Source: JACQNR01 sp964533045 (GTDB lineage Bacteria; Acidobacteriota; Terriglobia; UBA7540). Taken from it: 19,092 bases of DNA. The stretch covers positions 1-19,092 of the forward strand of contig CAZHKT010000068.1 in the NCBI GenBank assembly GCA_964533045.1, given 5' to 3'. The notes below the pieces were generated by a model that saw only the letters and a list, made by a program, of their open reading frames with translations, did no database searches and was not told the DNA's origin. Shown here one piece after another: positions 7,156 to 13,919 of the stretch. The position numbers and the translations under genes are program-made. Within the stretch, counting starts at the first letter, position 1. The number at the start of each line of letters is the position of its first letter.

Positions 7156-7917
7156 ATGCGAATGAAGGACAAAGTAGTGATCGTGACGGGCGCGGCATCG
7201 GGAATTGGCGAAACCACGGCCCAGGTGTTTGCCGAGCACGGAGCCAAAGTGGTGGTGGCCGACCTGAACGGCGAAGGCGCGGAAAAGAACGCTGCCGCCA
7301 TTCGGGCAAAGGGGGGACAGGCGATCGCCGTTCAGACTGATATCTCCAGGGAAGCCGACTGCCAGCGTGCGGTGGAGCAAACCGTCCAGGCGTTCGGCGC
7401 ACTCCACGTGCTGGTGAACAACGCCGCGACGTTCGTGCTCAAGGGCATCGAGGCGACGCCCGAGGACTGGCAGCGCTCGCTCGGCGTCAACGTCGTCGGC
7501 ACCGCCATGATGACCCGCCACGCCGTGCCGGAGATCAAGAAGGCGGGCGGCGGCGCCATCGTGAATCTCGGCTCCATCTCGGCCTTCTGCGCGCAGCCGG
7601 ATTTCTATGCCTACAGCGCCACCAAGGCTGCCATTGTTCAAATGACGCGCAATATGGCCATGGACTTCGGCCCGCACAACATTCGCGTGAACTGCGTCTG
7701 TCCGGGCACCATCATCACGCCCGCGTCCTACAATCACATGAAGAAGATTGGGCTGACGCTCGAACAGTTCAACGCGCAGGAAGGCGCCAAGACGTTTCTC
7801 GCTCGCGCCGGCAATACGCGCGAAGTGGCCAACGCCATCGTGTTTCTCGCCTCCGACGAAGCGTCCTACATCAGCGGCGCGTACCTGATGGTCGACGGCG
7901 GCTACGCGGCGATCTGA
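7156..7917 (+). CDS. Short-chain dehydrogenase/reductase (SDR), second copy
   Basis: A 253-residue classical SDR, an NAD(P)-dependent alcohol/ketone oxidoreductase expected in the cytoplasm. TGAASGIG at 11-18 binds the nucleotide and Asp36 points to NAD(H). The full tetrad is present: Asn112 (VNVVG), Ser140, Tyr153 and Lys157 (YSATK). NNA is at 88-90, followed by Ala where most members have Gly. The end (SGAYLMVDGGYA) is typical. GGGAGG at 7146-7151 lies 4 nt before ATG 7156; ATG 7162 is a less likely alternative and a start at 7078 would run through the hairpin pair. It follows the second dehydratase on the same strand, so the two probably act on successive intermediates of one sugar acid (inference). 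The TGA stop is followed by a long palindrome cluster. Confidence 0.9.
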   Translation: MRMKDKVVIVTGAASGIGETTAQVFAEHGAKVVVADLNGEGAEKNAAAIRAKGGQAIAVQTDISREADCQRAVEQTVQAFGALHVLVNNAATFVLKGIEATPEDWQRSLGVNVVGTAMMTRHAVPEIKKAGGGAIVNLGSISAFCAQPDFYAYSATKAAIVQMTRNMAMDFGPHNIRVNCVCPGTIITPASYNHMKKIGLTLEQFNAQEGAKTFLARAGNTREVANAIVFLASDEASYISGAYLMVDGGYAAI

Positions 7918-8172
7918 CAGGTGCGCGAGGCTCGGTCTGCCTGGAGTGCCGGGGTTCACTCCATCAGGGTGCCGGCCTGAAGGCCGGCGCTTCAGCCGGG
8001 GCTGGTGCAGACCGGCGCTTTTTCCGGTCTGCGATCTCGCGAAGCGATATCATTGACCCGGGGCTGGCGCAGACCCCGTTTTCTGGGGTCTGCGATCCCG
8101 GGTTTCTTGTTCATGGGAGAAAGCCGGCGCTCATAGAGCGCCGCTACAGCACTTGTGACCGGGGCTGGCGCG
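7918..8172. repeat. Dense palindrome cluster between convergent genes
   Basis: At least four strong hairpins fill this gap. They are GCCGGCCTGAAGGCCGGC (7971-7988), GCAGACCGG/CCGGTCTGC (8007-8015 and 8024-8032), GCAGACCCC/GGGGTCTGC (8069-8077 and 8085-8093) and GGCGCTC-ATA-GAGCGCC (8126-8142). The last is followed by GCTAC, so it is a GTAG-headed copy on the minus strand. The 13-mer CCGGGGCTGG[T/C]GC occurs three times, at 7996, 8058 and 8159; the first two copies run straight into the GCAGACC hairpins. No coding sequence is apparent. Confidence 0.75.
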
Positions 8173-9513
8173 CTACTTACTTGAGGCTGTATTGACCTGC
8201 CGCCAGTAGTCGGGGAGGCTGGGTTTGGTTGCGAGCAGAATCTGCAGGATAGCCCGCCGGTCTTCCTCTCGCATGCGCGTGAAGGGCGCTTTCTTCTCCT
8301 TGCCGGTCAATACATCGAAGAGCTTCCGGTAGATGCTGTCCAGCGCCGCGGGTGGCATGGAATCGAACGCTTCCGAGTAAATCATGTAAGTCAGCGGGTA
8401 GCGGAACAGGCGGGTCGTGAGGTCGAAATCCCGCAGAGAACGGCCCTTCCGGTCGCGCGGGCCGAGTCGGCTGAAAGTCCGGGCGAAGCCCGAAGTGCCC
8501 AGGACCGGGGCTTCCAGCGGCGCTTCGTCGAGGAAGAGCATGTACTCGACCATCTCCTCGACCGCCGAATCGATGCGGCGCGTGGTGGACTCGCTGGGCG
8601 CAGCAGCGGGCAATCCCAAAGCCTGGTTCAGAATAGCGCGGTCGTGGAGCGCCAGCAGCGTCTCGAAGCTGACGCGCGTGATCAGGTTCGACATCCGAGT
8701 CTGGTGCTCTAGGGTCATCAGGGCCACGATATCGCTGTGCGGGCTCAGATAGTGGCCCGCGTCACTTTCCCGCTCCAAGTCGTCCGCACTGAACGCGGCG
8801 TGCGCGTCCAGTTTTTCGGGGTGGTCCGGGTCGCGGGCGACCCGGTTCCCCATGTGCGTGACCGAGCCGGACGTGCCGGTTACGTACCAGCCTCCCCAGC
8901 GCTGCTGGAGCGGGCTGCGATGGTCGGTCACGAATCCGCCCGCCTGGAAGAGCGGCATACCGGAAGACTCCGGGTAAATCGACCGTACCACCAGCCCCGG
9001 CACGCCCAGCGTGACGCCGGCCTGGTGGCATTGCAGGCAGGCGTCGTCACGGCGCTCGAATCGGGGCCGCTCAGCCTGTTCGTTGGTGAGGGTATAGAAG
9101 ATGGAGCCAAGTTGCGGATCCTGCGCCACGATCTCCAGCATGTCGCTGCCGCGGACGGTGCCCACGGCCACGCGATCGTTGAAATAGATGGCGCGGGGCT
9201 TGCGCGGCGAAATGAGCGGCGCCTGGAAACTCGTCTTGGCAAAGACCAGCACCTGCGATTCGACGGGGACGTCCAGCGCCGCAAGCAGCGAACGCAGGTA
9301 ACCGTGCGACTCGTCAAAATCGAGTTGCGTCTCGCCCCTGACGATCTTCTGGCCCAGCCGGTAAACCGGATCATGGACCGGCCGCTTCGAGTATTGAATC
9401 GCCTCATGGTCCAGAGGCACAAGGTACGACCCGCTGAGGCCTGCCACGGCCAGCGCCGCGGAGCCCAGGATGATTCCCCAGAGCAGTCTTAGATAAATTC
9501 CGATTGACCTCAT
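8173..9513 (-). CDS. Membrane-anchored monohaem c-type protein of unknown family
   Basis: A 446-residue protein I do not recognise by name. A hydrophobic segment at about 9-32 is either a signal anchor or an uncleaved signal peptide, placing the rest outside the cytoplasmic membrane. One c-type haem motif, CLQCH (Cys159, Cys162, His163), lies after an alpha/beta-looking N-terminal part. The sixth haem ligand is unclear; His220-Met221, Met266 and His270 are candidates. The C-terminal half is mostly helical and polar. It lies 119 nt downstream of the ankyrin gene on the same strand and may be co-transcribed with it, which together with the pentahaem gene nearby suggests an envelope redox role (inference). 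ATG 9513 has only a weak GGCAGG-like site. Its TAG stop is inside a GTAGCG repeat head. Confidence 0.8.
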   Translation of the reverse strand: MRSIGIYLRLLWGIILGSAALAVAGLSGSYLVPLDHEAIQYSKRPVHDPVYRLGQKIVRGETQLDFDESHGYLRSLLAALDVPVESQVLVFAKTSFQAPLISPRKPRAIYFNDRVAVGTVRGSDMLEIVAQDPQLGSIFYTLTNEQAERPRFERRDDACLQCHQAGVTLGVPGLVVRSIYPESSGMPLFQAGGFVTDHRSPLQQRWGGWYVTGTSGSVTHMGNRVARDPDHPEKLDAHAAFSADDLERESDAGHYLSPHSDIVALMTLEHQTRMSNLITRVSFETLLALHDRAILNQALGLPAAAPSESTTRRIDSAVEEMVEYMLFLDEAPLEAPVLGTSGFARTFSRLGPRDRKGRSLRDFDLTTRLFRYPLTYMIYSEAFDSMPPAALDSIYRKLFDVLTGKEKKAPFTRMREEDRRAILQILLATKPSLPDYWRQVNTASSK

Positions 9514-9574
9514 AGCCTGCCCGAATATGTATAGCAGAATGCAGCGCCGGATGGCACCCGGAAATCGGGACGGG

Positions 9575-9636
9575 GCCTGCCGGTCATCCGGCAGGCTTGC
9601 GCCGCCCAGCTAGGGCGCAGCAAGCGGCGCCCCTAC
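9575..9636. repeat. Hairpin pair with GTAGGGGC head at the ankyrin gene stop
   Basis: A perfect 9-bp stem with a 4-nt loop, GCCTGCCGG-TCAT-CCGGCAGGC (9575-9596), is followed by GCGCCGC...GCGGCGC (9599-9605 and 9624-9630, 18-nt loop) and CCCCTAC. Read on the minus strand the element starts GTAGGGGC, the same head as at 344 and 2893 (left end), and its TAG (9635-9633) is the stop codon of the ankyrin-repeat gene. Confidence 0.65.
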
Positions 9637-11468
9637 GGTTTGGCGGCGGCTTCCAGGGCCGCCCGGATGAGGGGGGTACTGGCTGCCAGATGGAGGGCGG
9701 TCTTTCCCTCTTTTTCCTTCAAGTTTGGGTCGGCGCCAGCCGCGAGGAGCGCTTTCACCGTTTCGGCGTCGCCGAAATCCACCTGCGCGGCGTAGTGAAG
9801 CGGCGTATACCCGTAGCGATCGGCGGCGTTCAGATCGGCGCCCTGTGCCGCGAGGAGCTTGACCATTTCGCTGTGGTGGGCCAGTGTGGCCCAGTGCAGC
9901 GGGGTCATGCCGTCCTGGTCTTTCCAGTGCACGTCGGCGCCTGCCGCAAGGAGCGCCTGGGCCACGTCGCCGTAGTTGAAGATGGCGGCGACCATCAGCG
10001 GGGTGGTGGGAAACGTTCCCAGAAGAGTCATGGGACGGTTGGGGTTTCCTCCCTTGGCAACCAGCAGCCGGACGCTTTCCAGGTCGCCGGCCATGGCGGC
10101 GAGGAACAGCGCCGAGGCATCGTACTTGATACCCTTCTCGGGATCCACGGATGCGCTGCGCTCCAGCAACAGTTTCTGGGTGTCGGCGGCGCCATTGAAG
10201 GACGCGGCAACCTCCAGCGCGGTGTAACCCGTCGCGGCCTTGGCGCGGACGTCCGCGCCCCGCTCGATCACTAACTTGACCTTTGCGGCGTCGGGCATGG
10301 CCATCATCAGCAGGGTGGTGCCGTCGGCGGTCTTGCTGTTTGGATCAAGACCCTGGTCGAACGCGGCTTTCAGCTGGGCCGGCGCGCCGAAAAGGGCGGT
10401 TTCCATCCACGGTTCAAGACCTTTGGGCACTAGCGCGGGAAGCGGCGGCGGCGCAGCCGATCTTGCGGCCTTGGGCAGGGCCAACATCAAGGCCATGGCG
10501 GCCCAGCAGGTTCCGGATTTGGAGATGAACTGGTCGCGGCCATACGGGAATCCCGTTTCAAAATATGGCGGGCTGACGGCGGCGGGCGACACCATGCGCG
10601 TCCGCACGTGCCAGGTGCCGTCCGAGGCTTGTGTGGTGAGCAGAAACTTCAAACCCTTCTGCCACGCCGGGTCGGTCACCGGAATCCCGCCCGCTTCATG
10701 CAACGCCACGAGCGCCGATCCAGTCGCATAAGCATCGGTGCCCATGTGGGGGAGCTGGCCCCAGCCACCGTCAGGGCGCTGGAGGAGCAACAATTCACGC
10801 GCGGCCCGGCGGCGATCCTGGAACGCGGCGCCGGACCACAACAGCCCGAAGAGACGGAACGTGAAGTCTTCCGTTTCGTGCGGCTTAGCCGTCAGGAACC
10901 ATTCTCGGGCGCGGCGGATCCGTTCCTCACTTTCCTTTATGAGTTGCGGGGGCATGTAAAGCTGGAGGGAACGGACCGCCACGGCGGTCGCCGTGAACCG
11001 GCTGTAGGACTGCGGCGGACGCACGTCAAACGTGGGGAAGTGACCGTCGGGCCGCTGCCACGTTGCGACTCTCCGAACATAGGTCGCGGCTACAAAATTG
11101 GGCGCTACGCCCGCGGCGTGCGCTGCCATCAGAGCCCAGCCTTCGGAGGGTGCGGGATCGATGATCTCATAATCCTGAACCGCTGCGTCAATGGAATTCA
11201 GGTCAGGCGACGCCAGGAATCCCTTTGCCGCCACGGTATTAATGGCCGCCTCGTCGAGCGGCAGGCCGCGGTCGCGTGCGAGCTGGTAGGTCAGCATCGG
11301 TAGGGAGTGGTCGTGGCAGGAGCTGCTGTGCGTGATTTTGTAGAATCCTGTCGAGCCGCTCTGAATCGAAGCCAGGGCGCGGGTGGCGGCGGTTCGGAGT
11401 TGGTCCGGTGTTGCGGCGTGGGCGGTGAGCCCAAGGAGAAGAGCGAAAACGGCAACAACGATGCGCAT
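9633..11468 (-). CDS. Exported cyclase-toroid/ankyrin-repeat protein
   Basis: A 611-residue exported protein with a signal peptide (MRIVVAVFALLLG, cleavage near AHA-A at 16-19). Residues about 20-335 form an alpha-toroid like squalene-hopene cyclases or prenyltransferases, shown by QW-type repeats at 138 (QRPDGHF), 230 (QRPDGGW) and 280 (QASDGTW). No DxDD cyclase acid motif was seen, so it is probably structural or binding rather than a terpene cyclase. Residues about 350-605 hold six or so ankyrin repeats, clearest at 518-550 and 551-585. SSSCH at 48-52 sits where I recall related proteins carrying a CxxCH haem motif; the first Cys is Ser48 (AGC, one base from TGC). GGAGG lies 5 nt before ATG 11468. 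It diverges from the cytochrome operon, which suggests shared control and a redox or envelope scaffold role (inference). Confidence 0.85.
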   Translation of the reverse strand: MRIVVAVFALLLGLTAHAATPDQLRTAATRALASIQSGSTGFYKITHSSSCHDHSLPMLTYQLARDRGLPLDEAAINTVAAKGFLASPDLNSIDAAVQDYEIIDPAPSEGWALMAAHAAGVAPNFVAATYVRRVATWQRPDGHFPTFDVRPPQSYSRFTATAVAVRSLQLYMPPQLIKESEERIRRAREWFLTAKPHETEDFTFRLFGLLWSGAAFQDRRRAARELLLLQRPDGGWGQLPHMGTDAYATGSALVALHEAGGIPVTDPAWQKGLKFLLTTQASDGTWHVRTRMVSPAAVSPPYFETGFPYGRDQFISKSGTCWAAMALMLALPKAARSAAPPPLPALVPKGLEPWMETALFGAPAQLKAAFDQGLDPNSKTADGTTLLMMAMPDAAKVKLVIERGADVRAKAATGYTALEVAASFNGAADTQKLLLERSASVDPEKGIKYDASALFLAAMAGDLESVRLLVAKGGNPNRPMTLLGTFPTTPLMVAAIFNYGDVAQALLAAGADVHWKDQDGMTPLHWATLAHHSEMVKLLAAQGADLNAADRYGYTPLHYAAQVDFGDAETVKALLAAGADPNLKEKEGKTALHLAASTPLIRAALEAAAKP

Positions 11469-11521
11469 CAGTGCCTCCGGGCAAGACTCGATTTGAGTTG
11501 TGGTGCCCCAACCCTGCTGGG

Positions 11522-11550
11522 ACTATAGCGGCGATGAATTCGCTTTGTAA
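11522..11550 (-). promoter_or_regulatory. Candidate sigma-70 promoter for the ankyrin gene
   Basis: On the minus strand, TTACAA (11550-11545), a 17-nt spacer and TATAGT (11527-11522). The -10 matches five of six consensus bases and the -35 only three. It would give a leader of roughly 45-50 nt before ATG 11468. Confidence 0.35.
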
Positions 11551-11625
11551 CAGCAACCTCCGAATTTGAGGCACGTCAAATCTGGTCTCACGCAGAAAAA
11601 TAGCAAATCTAATACGAATCACTTA

Positions 11626-11654
11626 TTGACCGATATCAGTTCCCAAACTAATCT
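11626..11654 (+). promoter_or_regulatory. Candidate sigma-70 promoter for the cytochrome operon
   Basis: TTGACC (11626-11631), exactly 17 nt, then TAATCT (11649-11654). The -35 matches five of six consensus bases and the -10 four of six, in an AT-rich stretch. Transcription would start near 11661, leaving about 100 nt of leader before ATG 11763. Confidence 0.5.
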
Positions 11655-11678
11655 AGCGCACATGTTTGGAGACAGACA

Positions 11679-11701
11679 CCCCGGCAGAATGAACGCCGGG
11701 G
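11679..11701 (+). promoter_or_regulatory. Hairpin in the 5' leader of the cytochrome operon
   Basis: CCCCGGC (11679-11685) pairs perfectly with GCCGGGG (11695-11701) around a 9-nt loop. It lies between the candidate promoter and the AGGAGG ribosome binding site (11751-11756). It has no U-tract, so it looks more like a leader stabiliser or protein site than a terminator. Confidence 0.4.
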
Positions 11702-11762
11702 CCCAGCGTGTGCCGAGATTCCTGCCCGATCCCTCGCAGAATCGCAGTGCAGGAGGCAATTC

Positions 11763-13919
11763 ATGGGGGGCACGAACACACCTGATTTTCCGGTTTTGAA
11801 ATCGCCCGAAAACCGCTGGGCTGACCGCGCCCGGGAGTGGCGCTCGCCTCTGGCCATCGTCGTGGCGGGCTTGCTTGTTTTTCTGACGCTCAGCGGGCTT
11901 TCCATCTGGCTGCTGCCCTTCAGCGTTACCAACCAGGTGATGGTAATCGCGCACACAGCGATAGGTTTGATCTTCCTTCTGCCCTGTGCGTGGTATCTGG
12001 TGCGCCACACGCTCCGTTACTGGCGCAACAACCTAAGCCACATTCTGCTGCTCGGGTATCTGGGTGCGGCGGCAGTCATCGTCTGCGCCGTGTCGGGTGT
12101 CGTCCTGATCTACCAATCCGCGCTCGCCACGCGCATCAGCTACACGTGGGACACGGTTCATATCATCACCACAATTGCGATCCTCGCTTTTGTCGCACCG
12201 CACCTGCTGGTCATTGTTCTGCGGGACCGCAAGGCGCGTGCCCTCGCCGCGGCGGGAGAGGTTCCGGCGATGGCGAGGCCGTACGGCAGGGGAGCGCTCA
12301 TCCTGACGCTCGCCTCGCTGGCCTTGGTGGCGCTGGCCGCTTACGCCTATCGCGGGCCGAAGCTCAATCACACTTTCCCGGACGATTACAGCTACAAGTA
12401 CGGCAAGGATCGCCCCTTCGCCCCCAGCCTGGCGCGCACCGAAAGCGGCGGCGCGTTGGATTCCCGCGTGCTTTCCGGCTCGCGGGGTTGCGGCACCTCG
12501 GGCTGCCACGAAGAAATCGTGAAGGAATGGGATGTGAGTGCGCACCGCTGGGCGGCAATGGACACGGCCTTCCAGGCGATCCAGACCAATATGGCCAAAC
12601 AGAATGGGCCGGAATCCACCCGCTATTGCGGCGGCTGTCACGACCCTATCTCTTTATTCTCCGGGACCAAGAACCTTTTCATCGAGGAGGCCAAACTGAC
12701 GGCTCTCAGCGGATTTCAGGAGGGGGTTTCGTGCCTGGCCTGCCACTCGGTGCGGAAGGTGGACGTCAAGGGCAACGCCAATTACATCGTCGCGCAGCCC
12801 GCCCGGTACCTGTTCGAGATGGAGTACGATGAGGCCCCGACGGAAACCAAGCGGTTCCTGCGGGACTTCCTGATTCGCTCCTACCCGCGCCAGCACGTGA
12901 ACGATCTCGGCAAGCGCCTCTTCAAGTCGCCCGAGTACTGCGCCGCGTGCCACAAGCAATTCGTCGATCAGGAAATCAACTCCGTCGGATGGGTGCAACT
13001 TCAGAACCAGTACGACAACTGGCGGCAGAGCCGGTGGAATCATCCGGGTGACCCGCGCAAGACCATCGAGTGCCGCGAATGCCACATGCCCCTGGTGGAC
13101 TCCTTCGATCCCGCTTCGGGCGACGCGATGGATTACAACCGCACACCCCAAGACCGCAAGCACCGCAGCCACCGCTTTGTGGCCGCCAACCAGATGATGC
13201 CCATGATCCTCAAGATGCCGGGATGGGAAAAGCAGGTCGAACTCACGCGCCGGTGGCTGGAAGGGAAGTTCGAGATTCCCGAAATCGCGCACAAGTGGCA
13301 GAACGGCCCGGTGGTTGGCATCGAAATCATTGCGCCGGATCGCGTTGCGCCCGGCGAGAAGGTGGACGTCAAGCTGGTGATGACCTCGAACAAAGTCGGC
13401 CACGATTTCCCCACCGGCCCTCTCGACATCATCCAGGCCTGGGTCGAACTGACCGTCAAGGACGACCAGGGCAAGGTGGTCTATTCCATCGGGAAGCTGG
13501 ACGACAAGGGATTCATCGAGCCCGGCACCTTCATGTTCAAGGCGGAGCCCGTGGACCAAAACGGCAACCTGATCGATCGCCACAATCTTTGGGAGATGGT
13601 GGGCGTGCGCTACCGGCGGTCACTCTTCCCGGGTTTCTCCGACACCACGGAGTTTTCCTTCCTCTGTCCGCAAACCGCCCCCGTGCGCAAGAAGGAGTGG
13701 CCGCAGGAGGTCTCCTACCAGGTTCAAGCGCCTCCCGCGGGAACCACGGGCACCTTGACGGTCGATGCCCGGTTGCGCTACCGCAAGGTGGACCAATATC
13801 TGCTCAATTTCATGTTCGGCAAGGAGAAAGGCCTGACCGCGCCCGTCACCGACATGCACGCGCAAAGCAAGACCATCCAGATCGCGGCGCGCTCCGCCGC
13901 CGGCCCGGCGGGCATGTAA
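11763..13919 (+). CDS. Membrane cytochrome: five-helix domain fused to pentahaem c domain
   Basis: A 718-residue protein. Five hydrophobic helices (about 29-52, 58-80, 96-118, 133-153, 177-196) place the C-terminal part outside if the N-terminus is inside. In that topology His64/His133 lie near the outer face and His82 (or His93)/His147 near the inner face, as expected for a di-haem b-type core (inference). The exported part has five c-type haem motifs: an atypical CX4CH (Cys243, Cys248, His249), then CGGCH (289-293), CLACH (324-328), CAACH (393-397) and CRECH (437-441). It resembles cytochrome c554-type multihaem proteins. A beta-rich C-terminal domain (about 515-705) contains GHDFPTG (546-552). 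It could carry electrons from membrane quinol outwards. AGGAGG lies 6 nt before ATG 11763. Its TAA overlaps the next start as TAATG. Confidence 0.88.
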   Translation: MGGTNTPDFPVLKSPENRWADRAREWRSPLAIVVAGLLVFLTLSGLSIWLLPFSVTNQVMVIAHTAIGLIFLLPCAWYLVRHTLRYWRNNLSHILLLGYLGAAAVIVCAVSGVVLIYQSALATRISYTWDTVHIITTIAILAFVAPHLLVIVLRDRKARALAAAGEVPAMARPYGRGALILTLASLALVALAAYAYRGPKLNHTFPDDYSYKYGKDRPFAPSLARTESGGALDSRVLSGSRGCGTSGCHEEIVKEWDVSAHRWAAMDTAFQAIQTNMAKQNGPESTRYCGGCHDPISLFSGTKNLFIEEAKLTALSGFQEGVSCLACHSVRKVDVKGNANYIVAQPARYLFEMEYDEAPTETKRFLRDFLIRSYPRQHVNDLGKRLFKSPEYCAACHKQFVDQEINSVGWVQLQNQYDNWRQSRWNHPGDPRKTIECRECHMPLVDSFDPASGDAMDYNRTPQDRKHRSHRFVAANQMMPMILKMPGWEKQVELTRRWLEGKFEIPEIAHKWQNGPVVGIEIIAPDRVAPGEKVDVKLVMTSNKVGHDFPTGPLDIIQAWVELTVKDDQGKVVYSIGKLDDKGFIEPGTFMFKAEPVDQNGNLIDRHNLWEMVGVRYRRSLFPGFSDTTEFSFLCPQTAPVRKKEWPQEVSYQVQAPPAGTTGTLTVDARLRYRKVDQYLLNFMFGKEKGLTAPVTDMHAQSKTIQIAARSAAGPAGM

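Larger units (their letters stand above)
11469..11762. other. Divergent regulatory region of the electron-transfer cluster
   Basis: A 294-nt gap between the ankyrin gene (-) and cytochrome operon (+), more AT-rich than its surroundings at about 11530-11665. It holds one candidate promoter per strand and a 7-bp hairpin in the presumed leader of the operon. No coding sequence is convincing. Confidence 0.6.

Noticed and set aside
5752..7959. 735-residue open frame on the minus strand
   Set aside because: Antisense to the second dehydratase and SDR, both clearly real. Composition is typical of a mirror frame and no motif was found.
7918..8172. Palindrome cluster as a CRISPR array
   Set aside because: The repeated units differ in sequence and spacing, spacers are not uniform, and no cas gene is nearby.
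9514..9574. TATACA near 9530 as a promoter -10 for the monohaem gene
   Set aside because: It would leave a leader of only about ten bases and no good -35 is spaced correctly upstream.
13070..13918. Upstream extension of the FG-GAP/ASPIC gene to 13070
   Set aside because: It would overlap most of the exported haem domain and C-terminal part of the cytochrome in another frame. The predicted residues are low-complexity, and ATG 13919 gives a normal anchor.
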